13,637 nt of DNA from JAXDLH01 sp034666705 (GCA_034666705.1 JAXDLH010000053.1:1-13637); one strand, 5' to 3'; shown: positions 1 to 8,002, counted from the stretch's first letter. Made by a program: numbers and translations. Notes: a model not told the origin generated them from the letters alone.

Positions 1-100
1 GCATCCTGAGCCTGTCGAAGCCCGCGCATCCTGAGCCTGTCGAAGCCCGCGCATCCTGAGCCTGTCGAAGCCCGCGCATCCTGAGCCTGTCGAAGGACCC
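1..100. repeat. 25-bp tandem repeat, four copies, with GAGCCTGTCGA core
   Basis: Four head-to-tail 25-bp units start at 1, 26, 51 and 76. The first three are identical and begin GCATCCTGAGCCTGTCGAAG. The fourth differs after position 95, where it reads GGACCC instead of CCCGC. In the fourth copy the 11-nt core GAGCCTGTCGA (83-93) is flanked by TCCT and AGGA, which pair as a short stem; the first three copies keep only part of that pairing. The core has the same length and outline as the loops of the paired hairpins at 8003-8092 (GAGGCACTCGA and GAGGCGCTCGA), so the two loci probably belong to one REP-like family. The array may continue left of the window. Confidence 0.9.
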
Positions 101-201
101 ACGGCGGAGCGGAGGGCCGAAAAACGCGGGGAGGCGCCGGTTACAGAGCATGCAACCCAACATACGTTTCCCTCACGCGATAGAGTGGGATTAGCCCAGC
201 G

Positions 202-1416
202 ATGATGAAAAGGCCCCTTTCGCTCAAGACCATGCTGCTGTACAGCGTGGCGAGTGCCGGCACCAATATGGTCGCGGCGTTCACCAATGCGGCGTTGCCG
301 CTGTACCTCGTGCCGTATGGCCTGCCGGGCTGGCTCGTCGGGCTACTGGCCCAGGAGCGGTCGGGGGTCGGCGGGCTCGTGCAGCCGGTGATCGGGCTGC
401 TCAGCGACCGCACGCGGACCCGGTTCGGCCGGCGCCGCCCGTACTTTCTGGTTGGCGCGCCGCTCACCGCGCTGGCTCTCGCCTTTCTCGCCTTCGATCC
501 ACCACTCGTGCCGATGGTCGCCGTCGTCTCGGTGCTGGCTTTCCTGCTCGCCATCGCCAACGACCCGTACCTGGCGCTGCTGGCCGACCTGACGCCCGAA
601 GCGCAGCGCGGCCGCGTCGGCAGCTTCATGGGCATCTTCGGGATGGTCGGGCAGATCGGCGTGGTGCTGATGGCGGCGTTCGTCTGGGACCTGAGTCAGA
701 CTGCGGTGATCCTCGCCGTAGCCCTCGGCGTGATCGCCTGCTTCGCCATCACCTTCTTCGGCGTGCAGGAGCCACCGATCGTCGCCGAGCCACCGAAAGC
801 CAGCGGACCCCGTGTTGGCGTTGTCGCGTACGTGCGCGACGTGCTGCAGTACCGCGAGGTGGTGAAGTACTCGCTGGCGATGACGTTCTTCTGGCTCGGC
901 GGCGGTGCGGCGGCGCCGTTCCTGACCCGCTTCGGCGTGTTCGAGCCGGGGCTCGACGCCGGCACCTCGTTCTTCCTCGTGACGATGCTCGCGATCTGCA
1001 CGGCCGGCTTCGCCTATCCGGCGGGCCTGCTCGGCGACCGGATTGGCAAGAAGCGGGTACAACTGATCGGGCTCGTGTTCTTCGCCGTGGCGATCCTGCT
1101 CGGCTCGCAGGCCCGCACCATCGAGCAGTTACTACCGGCGATCTTCTTTATTGGCATTGGCAACGCGATCCCCTACGTGCTCGCCTTCCCGCTGCTCGCC
1201 GACCTCATGCCCCAGGAGCGCGCCGGCGAGTTCACCGGCCTCGGCTCGATGCTCTGGTCGCTCACCCAGCCGTTCGGCGCCCTGTTGGCCGGCGCCCTGG
1301 CGGACCTCAGCGGCGGTTACCGCTGGGGCTTCGTCTTCGCCGGCCTCATGATGCTCTGCAGCTTCGCCGTGCTGCTCACAGTGCAGGCGCCGGGGAGGCA
1401 GGAGGTGGCGGCTTGA
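202..1416 (+). CDS. Major facilitator superfamily transporter (SLC45/GPH-like)
   Basis: A 404-residue integral membrane protein with about 12 hydrophobic segments, the usual MFS length. The loop after the second helix carries an MFS motif A variant, S68-D-R-T-R-T-R-F-G-R-R-R-P-Y81, a form typical of sucrose/SLC45-like and GPH-like sugar-cation symporters. A weaker copy (GDRIGKKR) lies in the second half, as expected from the internal duplication of the fold. It should move a small solute across the inner membrane, probably by proton or cation coupling; the substrate cannot be read from the sequence. The start is one of two adjacent ATGs (202 or 205) with only a weak GGGA upstream. The next gene begins 75 nt downstream on the same strand, but nothing ties their functions together. 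MFS identity is secure; the subfamily is an inference. Confidence 0.88.
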   Translation: MMKRPLSLKTMLLYSVASAGTNMVAAFTNAALPLYLVPYGLPGWLVGLLAQERSGVGGLVQPVIGLLSDRTRTRFGRRRPYFLVGAPLTALALAFLAFDPPLVPMVAVVSVLAFLLAIANDPYLALLADLTPEAQRGRVGSFMGIFGMVGQIGVVLMAAFVWDLSQTAVILAVALGVIACFAITFFGVQEPPIVAEPPKASGPRVGVVAYVRDVLQYREVVKYSLAMTFFWLGGGAAAPFLTRFGVFEPGLDAGTSFFLVTMLAICTAGFAYPAGLLGDRIGKKRVQLIGLVFFAVAILLGSQARTIEQLLPAIFFIGIGNAIPYVLAFPLLADLMPQERAGEFTGLGSMLWSLTQPFGALLAGALADLSGGYRWGFVFAGLMMLCSFAVLLTVQAPGRQEVAA

Positions 1417-1491
1417 CGCACAATTCTCATAATGGGCGGGAGGATAAGGCCATGCGCCGTTTCTTCGATCCGGATGCGTTGGGGGCGCACC

Positions 1492-2667
1492 ATGAGCGAG
1501 TATCAGTACTATGAGTTTCGGGCGATCGATCGGCCGCTGACCGCAGCGCAGATGGCCGAGATCCGCGCGATCACCACGCGCGCGAAAATCACGCCGACCC
1601 GCTTCGTCAATGAGTACCAGTGGGGCGACTTTAAGGGTGACCCCTCGGAGATGATGAAGCGGTACTACGACGCGTTCCTCTACATCGCCAATTGGGGAAC
1701 GCACTGGTTCATGCTGCGCCTGCCGCGTGCACTGCTCGCCGCTGACCTCGTCTACGAGTACAGCGGCGACGATGGATTAGCTGTTAGCGAGAGCGGCGAC
1801 CACATCATCCTCGAGTTCACCTCGGGAGACGAAGAACCTGAATATGACGACGAGGAGGGTGGCGACTGGCTCCCCTCGTTGCTGCCGCTCCGCGAGGAGC
1901 TTGCCGCGGGCGACCTGCGAGCCCTGTACCTGGGTTGGCTCTATCGCGTGCAGGTGGGGTTCGTAGACGACGATGACGGCGAGCCGCCAGTTCCGCCCGG
2001 GCTGGGCGCTCTCTCGCCAGCGCTCGTCACGCTCGCGGAGTTCCTCCGCCTCGACGAGGACCTCATCGCGGTTGCTGCGGAAGCCAGCATCGACGTTGGC
2101 GAGAGCCGGCCATCGGCCGGAGACGTAGAGCAGTGGATCACGACGCTTCCGGTGGAGGAGAAGGACCAGTTGCTCGTTCGCGTCGCGCGCGGCGAAACGT
2201 TGCACCTCCAGGCCGAGCTCACGCGACGTGCGCGCGAAGGCTCCCAGCTAGCGGCCAGCCCGGCGGACGACTCAGCTCAGCGGCGGACGGTCGCGGAGTT
2301 GCTGGAATCGACAGAGCAGCGGACTGCGGTGCGGCAGCGTGAGGAAGCCGAGCGTCGGGCACAGGAGCAGGCGCGTCGCCAGCGCGAAGAGGCAGCGCAG
2401 CGTACTTCATATCTCGAGGGGCTCGTCGGGCACGAGGATGCCATCTGGCAGCAGGTCGAGTCGCTCGTCCAATCGAAGCAGCCAAACGCCTACGACGAGG
2501 CCGTGCGGCTGCTCGTGGACCTGCGCGAGCTCGGTGAACGAACCGGCACGCTCAGCCGGTTCCACGACCAACTGGATGAGCTGCGCGCCCGGCACGGCAA
2601 GAAAGTGAGCTTCATCGAGCGCTTCGACCGCGTCGGCCTGCGCCGCCAGCTATTCCCGTCGGGGTGA
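1492..2667 (+). CDS. Conserved hypothetical protein with C-terminal coiled coil
   Basis: A 391-residue soluble protein beginning MSEYQYYEFRAIDRPL. The start at 1492 is preferred over the upstream ATG at 1432 because GGGGG lies 6 nt before it and the extra 20 residues look like noncoding sequence. The N-terminal half (about 1-160) is rich in Tyr and Trp and contains FKGDP and an ANWGTHWFMLRLP stretch, which I recall from uncharacterised bacterial proteins of similar length. A very acidic loop lies around residues 113-128. Residues about 264-312 are Glu/Arg/Gln-rich with heptad character and probably form a coiled coil, followed by a helical C-terminus. No catalytic motif, signal peptide or membrane segment is visible. 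I do not know its function; the coiled coil suggests self-association or a partner protein. It is convergent with the hicB remnant 32 nt downstream. Confidence 0.8.
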   Translation: MSEYQYYEFRAIDRPLTAAQMAEIRAITTRAKITPTRFVNEYQWGDFKGDPSEMMKRYYDAFLYIANWGTHWFMLRLPRALLAADLVYEYSGDDGLAVSESGDHIILEFTSGDEEPEYDDEEGGDWLPSLLPLREELAAGDLRALYLGWLYRVQVGFVDDDDGEPPVPPGLGALSPALVTLAEFLRLDEDLIAVAAEASIDVGESRPSAGDVEQWITTLPVEEKDQLLVRVARGETLHLQAELTRRAREGSQLAASPADDSAQRRTVAELLESTEQRTAVRQREEAERRAQEQARRQREEAAQRTSYLEGLVGHEDAIWQQVESLVQSKQPNAYDEAVRLLVDLRELGERTGTLSRFHDQLDELRARHGKKVSFIERFDRVGLRRQLFPSG

Positions 2668-2699
2668 TCATGCACCGCGAGCGGTAGTCCGGCTCGGTT

Positions 2700-2906
2700 C
2701 TACACTTCCACAAGGTCTGTTTGCGCCTGCGGCTCTGGGATCGGCTCTCCGCTCTCTCTCAAAGAAGCGATGTGAAGGGTGGTAGCCTCGTTGATGAGCT
2801 GTTTAACCTCCTCCCGCGTGTCGCCTGCCGCCACGCAACCAGGCAAATCCGGCAGGTAAGCTGACCATCCAGTTCCCCCGCGCTCGTAAACCAGAACGTA
2901 TCGTAT
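2700..2906 (-). CDS. hicB: HicB-family antitoxin, apparent ATA start (possibly decaying)
   Basis: Too short for routine gene calling, but on the minus strand 68 codons read IRYVLVYERGGTGW, then SAYLPDLPGCVAAGDTREEV, a helix, and ESGEPIPEPQ. This is the compact HicB/UPF0150 fold with its YLPDLPGC motif and GEPIPEP tail. HicB antitoxins bind and inhibit the HicA mRNA-cleaving toxin, and many also repress their own operon through a separate DNA-binding domain, which this short form lacks. The frame is closed upstream: TAA GCA GCC precedes the first family codon, and that codon is ATA (2904-2906), where an ATG is expected. A Shine-Dalgarno-like AAGGGAG (2916-2922) sits 9 nt upstream, so this is probably the ancestral start changed by one base, or a rare functional ATA start. 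The adjacent hicA upstream is broken, which favours decay. Confidence 0.72.
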   Translation of the reverse strand: MRYVLVYERGGTGWSAYLPDLPGCVAAGDTREEVKQLINEATTLHIASLRESGEPIPEPQAQTDLVEV

Positions 2907-2921
2907 GGCTGCTTACTCCCT

Positions 2922-3101
2922 TCAGGCCAGCTTGACGCAGGATGCTATCCCGGTGCCTGGCGCGAGGTCGGCACTCGCGTGACCTGCAATCGTGACTGTG
3001 CCAGGCTTCGAGGGATGCTTGAACTATCGGTGGCTACCGGTAGTTCTGACCAATGTCCATCCATCCCGCTCAATTCGTCGGATTGCCGCGGAAACCTTCG
3101 G
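2922..3101 (-). pseudogene. hicA: hicA toxin pseudogene
   Basis: Minus-strand translation from 3098 gives KVSAAIRRIERDGWTLVRTT then GSHR, a stop, then FKHPSKPGTVTIAGHASADL and APGT. This is a near-complete HicA toxin, a small double-stranded-RNA-binding-like mRNA interferase whose conserved His lies in GSHR. Three lesions are visible. The codon before the first Lys is CCG, where the family has Met. The codon after GSHR is TAG (3024-3026), where the family usually has Gln, a one-base change from CAG. Five bases (2947-2951) lie between APGT and the normal C-terminal SILRQAGLK, where six are expected, so a one-base deletion shifts the frame. The hicB remnant follows immediately, in the normal hicA-hicB order. 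The toxin should not be made. Confidence 0.78.
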
Positions 3102-3305
3102 CCCAACTGCTCTCGATGCACACTGCATTTTCGCATGAGCTGTTCTGGAGCTTTTCTTGATCGAGCTTCTGCTCCCGCATGCGTGTGTGCATCCACAATA
3201 CCAGTCGGTTTCCGCTTCCGCCTCGTGGGGCGCCTGTAACCAGCGTCATGCCCGGCCGACATATCGTGGTAGAGGCACGTTGAGCCATTAGTATCGAGGT
3301 AGCGA
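3102..3305. other. Gap upstream of the hicA remnant, no gene recognised
   Basis: This stretch lies between the decayed hicA and the solitary hicB-like gene. Short open frames exist on both strands, but none has a recognisable family motif, a consistent start signal or the third-position GC bias of neighbouring genes. No convincing promoter or terminator was seen. It may include the former hicAB promoter on the minus strand. Confidence 0.5.
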
Positions 3306-3506
3306 GTGCGCGGGTACACGATTATGCTCGAGGCGGATGCGGAGCGGGGCGGCTACACCGCGGTGGTGCCGGGGCTGCCGGACTGCATCGTGCGCGGCCG
3401 CTCGGTCGCCGAGTGCGTCGCGCGCGCGGATGAGGCGATCGTGGGCTACCTCGCCCGCCGCGAGGTCACGTCGCTCGCCCTGCGGGCGATGCCGGAGCCG
3501 CAATAG
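3306..3506 (+). CDS. Solitary HicB-like protein
   Basis: A 66-residue protein with the compact HicB/UPF0150 fold pattern: YTIMLEADAERGGYTAVVPG, LPDCIVRGRSVAEC, then the ADEAIVGYLARRE helix. The start is GTG at 3306, with GAGG 6 nt upstream (3296-3299). The usual LPGC motif reads LPDC, and the typical GE-P-P tail is replaced by LALRAMPEPQ, so the end may be divergent. No hicA gene sits on either side in the same orientation; downstream comes only the end of the convergent binding-protein gene. It could be an orphan antitoxin, a regulator, or a relic of a second toxin-antitoxin pair. It is only distantly similar to the minus-strand hicB at 2700-2906, so it is unlikely to be a recent duplicate. 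Confidence 0.72.
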   Translation: MRGYTIMLEADAERGGYTAVVPGLPDCIVRGRSVAECVARADEAIVGYLARREVTSLALRAMPEPQ

Positions 3507-3542
3507 GCAGCCAAACGAGTCGGGGCCGATGACGGCGAGGCG

Positions 3543-5291
3543 CTATTCCATCGTCCAGTCGTAGATGTTCCAGGCAAATGCGCTGCCCTGGACCTGCGAC
3601 AGCGTTAGGTCGTACCCGCTGATGCCCCGCGCGACGACGTAGAAATTGGACTTGAACAGGGTGGGCAGGACGGCCGCGTCCTCGCTGAACTGCTGCACGA
3701 ACTCCAACGTCAGCCGGTCCCGCTCGCGCACGTCGAGGCTGCCCAAGATGGCTGCCGCAAGCCGATCAGTTTCCGGGGAGCTATAGCCGCCCAGGTTGGT
3801 GCCGTTCCAGCGGTTGGCCTCACTGGGAATGCGGCTGCTGGTGTAATCGAACACCGAAGGCGAGAGATAGTTCGGATTCGTGCTTCGCGAGTGCGCGCCG
3901 GGGAAGGTCGCCCGGAGTTCACTGTCGTTGCGGCGGGCCTGAGGAATGACGGCCATGCCCCCATCCACGCCCACCTGCCCCCAGTTGCCGCTGATCACCG
4001 CCGCGATGCCCTCATCCTCCAGTCCGGGAATCGTGAGCAACGGCACTTCGAGGCGATCGCCCGCCGCATTGCGCCGCAGCCCGTCGGGGCTGGCCCGGTA
4101 CCCTGCGTCGTCTAATAGGCGACCGGCCGCAGGCGCGTCATACGTATCCTTGGGGATCGTCCGCTCGACGGTCGGATAGAGACGGTCGGTAAAGCTCATC
4201 ATGTAGTAGCCGGCGGGCGTGAAGCCGGGTGGCTGGAGGTTCGCCAGCCCCTCACGATCGATGGCGAGGCTCAGCGCCTTCCGCACGCGCCTATCGCCGA
4301 GGGCTGGGTCGACGCCGGGAAGGTTCCGCAACTGGAAACTGAGCAGGCGCAGGCCGCCCGGGTTGAACACGATCTTGCCCTTGCCCTGCGATTCCCATCG
4401 GTCGCGCAGGACCAGGGCCGCATCAGTGTTGATCGACTCGAAGGAGACGTCGACGGTCCCCGCCAGAAACGCCGCCAGGATCGCGTTGTCATCAGGGATA
4501 ACGCTAATCGTAAGACGGTCGATCTTGGGCCGCCCCAATGCAAACCCGTCGAAGGCCGCGAAGACGTAGCGGCCTTCACTGGGGGCCCATTGGTCCACCC
4601 GGAACGGGCCGGCGCCAATGAACTCGGCTGACCACTGCTTCGCATTCGGGTCGACGAAGGCGGCGTGGTTCGTGCGGTACAACTCCTCGAGCAGGTGGCT
4701 GGGGATGGGCTCGAGGGAGCCTCGACCGATGGAGTCGGCGGCGATGGATATCCCTCGCCACTGGATGACCAGGGTATGGTCGTCGGGCGTATCGATCGCC
4801 GAGATGAGCCGCTCTACGCTCCGGTCGTATGCGGGAAACTCGGGGTCGAGATAAACCTCCCAGGCGAAGACGAAGTCCCTCGCCACGACCGGCGCGCCGT
4901 CGTGCCACCTGGCGGACTGCCGAAGCTTGTAGATCGTCTCCATCGTGCCGTCGGCGCGAGCCGTCCAGGTATGCCGCTCAAACGACGGGATCTCCTCCGC
5001 GAGTATGGGGTGTGGCGTTTCCGAGCCATCCAGGGCGGCGAGGTACGCATTGGCAAACCAGAACCATCGCTGGTACGCCGCAATCGATCCCGTCAGCTTG
5101 GATTGGAGCACTGGCCGCTCATTGGAGGACGCCAGCGTCAAGGACTTCAGCCGCGGCGGCGCCTCGGCCGCACTGGGAGCCACACTGTTCGAGTTCTTTG
5201 GGCTCGCCGGCGCACATGCGCCGAGGAGGGCCATAAGCGCGAGCACTGCTCCCGCTGCCCTGAGGCCGAGCCACGATCCGCGTCTTCTCAC
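3543..5291 (-). CDS. ABC transporter substrate-binding lipoprotein, family 5 (peptide/solute type)
   Basis: A 582-residue lipoprotein of the SBP_bac_5 (DppA/OppA-like) family, which captures peptides or other solutes outside the membrane for an ABC importer. I chose GTG at 5289-5291 because GGGAGG (5300-5305) lies 8 nt upstream and the product then starts with a textbook lipoprotein signal: MRRRG, a hydrophobic stretch, and the lipobox LGAC with the lipidated Cys at about 26. Upstream TTG (5372) or ATG (5348) starts would bury this signal inside the protein. Family features include YKLRQSARWHDGAPVVARDF, the GAGPFRVDQW segment, and RRVRKALSLAIDRE. The length is normal for the family. No permease or ATPase gene lies nearby, so it must use a transporter encoded elsewhere. 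It follows the molybdenum-enzyme gene on the same strand after about 118 nt and may share its transcript. The ligand is unknown. Confidence 0.88.
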   Translation of the reverse strand: MRRRGSWLGLRAAGAVLALMALLGACAPASPKNSNSVAPSAAEAPPRLKSLTLASSNERPVLQSKLTGSIAAYQRWFWFANAYLAALDGSETPHPILAEEIPSFERHTWTARADGTMETIYKLRQSARWHDGAPVVARDFVFAWEVYLDPEFPAYDRSVERLISAIDTPDDHTLVIQWRGISIAADSIGRGSLEPIPSHLLEELYRTNHAAFVDPNAKQWSAEFIGAGPFRVDQWAPSEGRYVFAAFDGFALGRPKIDRLTISVIPDDNAILAAFLAGTVDVSFESINTDAALVLRDRWESQGKGKIVFNPGGLRLLSFQLRNLPGVDPALGDRRVRKALSLAIDREGLANLQPPGFTPAGYYMMSFTDRLYPTVERTIPKDTYDAPAAGRLLDDAGYRASPDGLRRNAAGDRLEVPLLTIPGLEDEGIAAVISGNWGQVGVDGGMAVIPQARRNDSELRATFPGAHSRSTNPNYLSPSVFDYTSSRIPSEANRWNGTNLGGYSSPETDRLAAAILGSLDVRERDRLTLEFVQQFSEDAAVLPTLFKSNFYVVARGISGYDLTLSQVQGSAFAWNIYDWTME

Positions 5292-5409
5292 CGATTCGGC
5301 CTCCCACGTCTGGCTTGGTGCCTGAGGCGTGACCACAGGCGCGATCATACGGAGAGCAAGGGCTCCGGTCAAGCGGTAGTGGACAGGCAGGCCGTCGGGC
5401 GGTCGAACG

Positions 5410-7716
5410 TCAAGGCGCGGATGACGTGCTCGGCGACCGGCCGCTCGCTTCCTCGAGGGCGGCGAGCACGCGCTCGGCGGTGATTGGCATGTGCCGCATC
5501 GGCACGCCGATTGCGGCGTACACGGCGTTCGCCACGGCCGGCGGCACCGCGTTGTTCACGTTCTCGCCGACGCCTTTCGCGCCGAACGGGCCGGGGCCGA
5601 TCTCGGTTGGCACCTTGATCGTACGCAGCGGCGGGATGTCGCGCGCGGTCGGCAGCTTGTAGTCGCCGAGGTGCGCGGTGGTGACGCGGCCCTCCTCGAG
5701 CTCCAGTTCCTCGGTGAGCGCATTGCCCAGGCCGAAGACGAAACCGCCGTCGAGTTGGCCCTGGTGCGCCACCGGGTTGATGATGGTGCTCACGTCGACC
5801 GCCAGCACCGCGTCGGTGGGGTGGACCTGGCCGGTCTCCGCATCCACCTCGACCTCGACCATCAACACCGAGAAGCTGTAGTCGCGCCCCTCCTCGTGGC
5901 CGTGCTCGGCGCTGTCGTACTCGCCGTACGCGTCCACCGCGTTGTGCGCCAGGATTCGGTCGCACACCGCCGCAAAGTCCGCCGCGTCGCCGCTGCCGTC
6001 TGCGACCACGAAGCGATCGTCCTCAATCCGCACGAGCTCCGCCGGCCAGTCCATCGCGTCCGCCGCCAACTCCGCGAGCTTCTCGCGCATGCTCGTGGCT
6101 GCGGCGAGCGTTGCCTGGCCCAGCAGGCGCGTAGCGCGGCTCGAGCCGGTGCCGGGGTGGAATGGCGCGTCGGCCGTGGTGCCGTAGCGCACGTCGATTC
6201 GCGCTGGCTCGACGCCGAGCACGCTCGCGGCCACCCGCTGCATCACCGTGCCGGCGCCCCCGCCCTGGTCGCCGACGCCGTGAAACGCCTCGATCCTCCC
6301 GCCGGGCAGCAGGCGCAGCGCCGCCTCGCTCTTCCCCTCGCCGGAGTGGCGGGCACGCAGCGAGAGCCCGCGACCGCGGCCCGGCGGCAGCGGCGCGCCC
6401 CAGTCGGTCTCGCGGCGGATCATCTCCAGCAGCTCGACCGCGCGCGGATTGCGAATGCGCTCGCCGCTCGGGCCCACGTCACCTTCGCGCAGGGCATTGC
6501 GGAGCCGCAGCTCGAGTGGGTCGATACTCAGCTCGCGGGCGATGTGGTCGACGTGCACCTCGCCGGCGAAGCTGGTGTGCGACGCGCCGGGCGCGCGCAT
6601 CTGCCCGCCGGGCGGCGTGTTCGTGTACACCAGGAACGTCTCGATCCGGGCGTGCGGCACGTTGTACACCTCCATCGCGCTCCAGCCATCCAGCAGCGGT
6701 CCGGGCAAGACCCGCCCGGCTGCGTAGGCGCCATCGTCGTAGTAGGTGCGCGACTCGTGGGCCACGATCCGCCCATCGCGGGTGACGCCCGTGCGTAAAT
6801 AGAGCTTGCCGCGGTGGCGCGGGTTGACCACGGTCAGCTCATCGCGGTAGCTCAAGATCGACTTGACCGGTCGGCCCGTCGCCTGCGCCAGGAAGTAGCA
6901 GGCGTACTCGTCGAGCGAGAGCCCCTTGCCGCCGAAGTCGCCGCCAATGAAGGCGCAGTCCACCACGATCCGCTCAGCGGGCACCCCGGTGACCACGGCC
7001 ATCTGGTGGCGGAGGGCAAAGGGCGCCTTGTTGGTGGAGATGACCTGCACGGTGCCGTCCGGCTCGATCCACACCACGCAGCCATGCGGCTCGATATAGC
7101 CCTGGTGCTGGCGCGCGGCGGTGAACACGTCCTCGACGATCACGTCGGCCTGGGCGAACGCGCCCGCGAGGTCGCCGCCTTTGGTGATCAGCCGATAGCC
7201 CTGGAGGTTGGGATGCGCCACCGGCGGTCGCTTCGCGGGCTCGTGCCGGTATGCGGCGGCGTCGGGATGGAGCACGATGGCGTCGGGAGCGAGCGCCTCC
7301 TCCGCATCGAAGAGCGCCGGTAGCTCCTCGTACTCGACCTGCACGAGCGCCGCGGCGTCCTCGGCCGCTTCTCGTGTCTCCGCGGCAATGGCCGCCACCC
7401 GGTCGCCCACGAAGCGGACCCGCTCCCACGCGAGCACCGGCCAGTCGTAGAGGATCTTACCGAAGCGGCGCTGGCCGATATCGGCGGCGGTGAGCACGGC
7501 GTGCACGCCGGGTACCGCGCGGGCGGCGCGCGTGTCGATCGAGACGATGCGGGCGTGCGGGTGCGGGCTCAACACGAACGTCGCCCACAGCATGCCGGGC
7601 ATGCGCACGTCGGCGACGTAGCGGGCGCGACCGGTGACCTTGAGCGGGCCCTCGCCGCGAATCTCCGGCCGGGCGAAGAGCGCAGTGCTACCTTCGCGGC
7701 CACTCGGATTTTCCAT
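5410..7716 (-). CDS. Xanthine dehydrogenase/aldehyde oxidase family, molybdopterin-binding large subunit
   Basis: A 768-residue subunit that would carry the molybdenum-cytosine or molybdopterin cofactor and hydroxylate an aldehyde, purine or other heterocycle. The start is ATG at 7714-7716, with GGAGG 8 nt upstream; the open frame continues to 8046 only because it crosses a tandem repeat. The N-terminal a/b hammerhead domain (about 10-130) contains GRARYVADVRMPGMLW. The cofactor domains show GGDFGGKG near residue 257, GQMRAPGASHTSFAGE near 370, and the C-terminal GAKGVGE near 712, whose Glu corresponds to the family's catalytic base. The CoxL CODH signature (AYRCSFR) is absent, so this is not a carbon monoxide dehydrogenase. 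No 2Fe-2S or FAD subunit gene is present on either side, so electron-transfer partners must be elsewhere or the enzyme is an orphan. The substrate is unknown. Confidence 0.9.
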   Translation of the reverse strand: MENPSGREGSTALFARPEIRGEGPLKVTGRARYVADVRMPGMLWATFVLSPHPHARIVSIDTRAARAVPGVHAVLTAADIGQRRFGKILYDWPVLAWERVRFVGDRVAAIAAETREAAEDAAALVQVEYEELPALFDAEEALAPDAIVLHPDAAAYRHEPAKRPPVAHPNLQGYRLITKGGDLAGAFAQADVIVEDVFTAARQHQGYIEPHGCVVWIEPDGTVQVISTNKAPFALRHQMAVVTGVPAERIVVDCAFIGGDFGGKGLSLDEYACYFLAQATGRPVKSILSYRDELTVVNPRHRGKLYLRTGVTRDGRIVAHESRTYYDDGAYAAGRVLPGPLLDGWSAMEVYNVPHARIETFLVYTNTPPGGQMRAPGASHTSFAGEVHVDHIARELSIDPLELRLRNALREGDVGPSGERIRNPRAVELLEMIRRETDWGAPLPPGRGRGLSLRARHSGEGKSEAALRLLPGGRIEAFHGVGDQGGGAGTVMQRVAASVLGVEPARIDVRYGTTADAPFHPGTGSSRATRLLGQATLAAATSMREKLAELAADAMDWPAELVRIEDDRFVVADGSGDAADFAAVCDRILAHNAVDAYGEYDSAEHGHEEGRDYSFSVLMVEVEVDAETGQVHPTDAVLAVDVSTIINPVAHQGQLDGGFVFGLGNALTEELELEEGRVTTAHLGDYKLPTARDIPPLRTIKVPTEIGPGPFGAKGVGENVNNAVPPAVANAVYAAIGVPMRHMPITAERVLAALEEASGRSPSTSSAP

Positions 7717-7789
7717 CAAGGCCACCTCCGTGCGTGCTCGCCCCAGGATAGCCGGTTTGGGGCGCCGCCAACGCCCACTACCCACCCGT

Positions 7790-7933
7790 CGTGGCGCTCC
7801 ACCCGACCGTGGTGCCCCACCCAACCGTGGCGCCCCACCCGACCGTGGTGCCCCACCCAGTCGTGGCGAGCAACCCAATCGTGGCACCCCACCCATGCGT
7901 GGTGCCCCACCCGTGCGTGGCGATCCGCCATCC
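7790..7933. repeat. 18-bp tandem repeat, eight units
   Basis: Eight consecutive 18-bp units with consensus CGTGGYGCCCCACCCRNN start at 7790, 7808, 7826, 7844, 7862, 7880, 7898 and 7916. The Y position alternates C and T for the first units, suggesting growth by a 36-bp dimer. Units 5 and 8 are the most diverged. A further partial unit occurs near 7988. Because 18 is a multiple of three, no frame is interrupted, which produces spurious repetitive peptides on both strands (a GGAPR repeat on minus, a RGAPP repeat on plus). The array lies just upstream of the molybdenum-enzyme start, so it is in the 5' region of that gene. Confidence 0.92.
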
Positions 7934-7945
7934 GTTCGTGCTGAG
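7932..7945. repeat. Partial copy of the REP-like arm
   Basis: The 14-nt CCGTTCGTGCTGAG is identical to the beginning of the first hairpin arm at 8003-8016. It directly abuts the end of the 18-bp tandem array, suggesting that the array and the REP-like element share ancestry or that a broken element sits here. Confidence 0.75.
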
Positions 7946-8002
7946 TGGATGTCTCCATAGTGGATGTACCCAACCTCTCCACTCGTTCGTGGTGCCCCCC
8001 AA

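Noticed and set aside
1432..1491. Upstream ATG for the coiled-coil hypothetical protein
   Set aside because: The extra 20 residues have no conserved look, and a GGGGG ribosome site precedes the ATG at 1492.
3102..3305. Short minus-strand frames such as 3070-3288 as real genes
   Set aside because: They run through the hicA remnant in another frame, show no family motif and lack a ribosome site.
5292..5372. Upstream TTG or ATG start for the binding lipoprotein
   Set aside because: It would place the lipoprotein signal about 28 residues inside the protein; the GTG at 5291 with GGGAGG fits better.
5491..6798. Plus-strand 435-codon open frame opposite the molybdenum enzyme
   Set aside because: It is the complement of a convincingly conserved gene, rich in Arg, Ala and His as expected of a GC-rich shadow frame, with no family motif.
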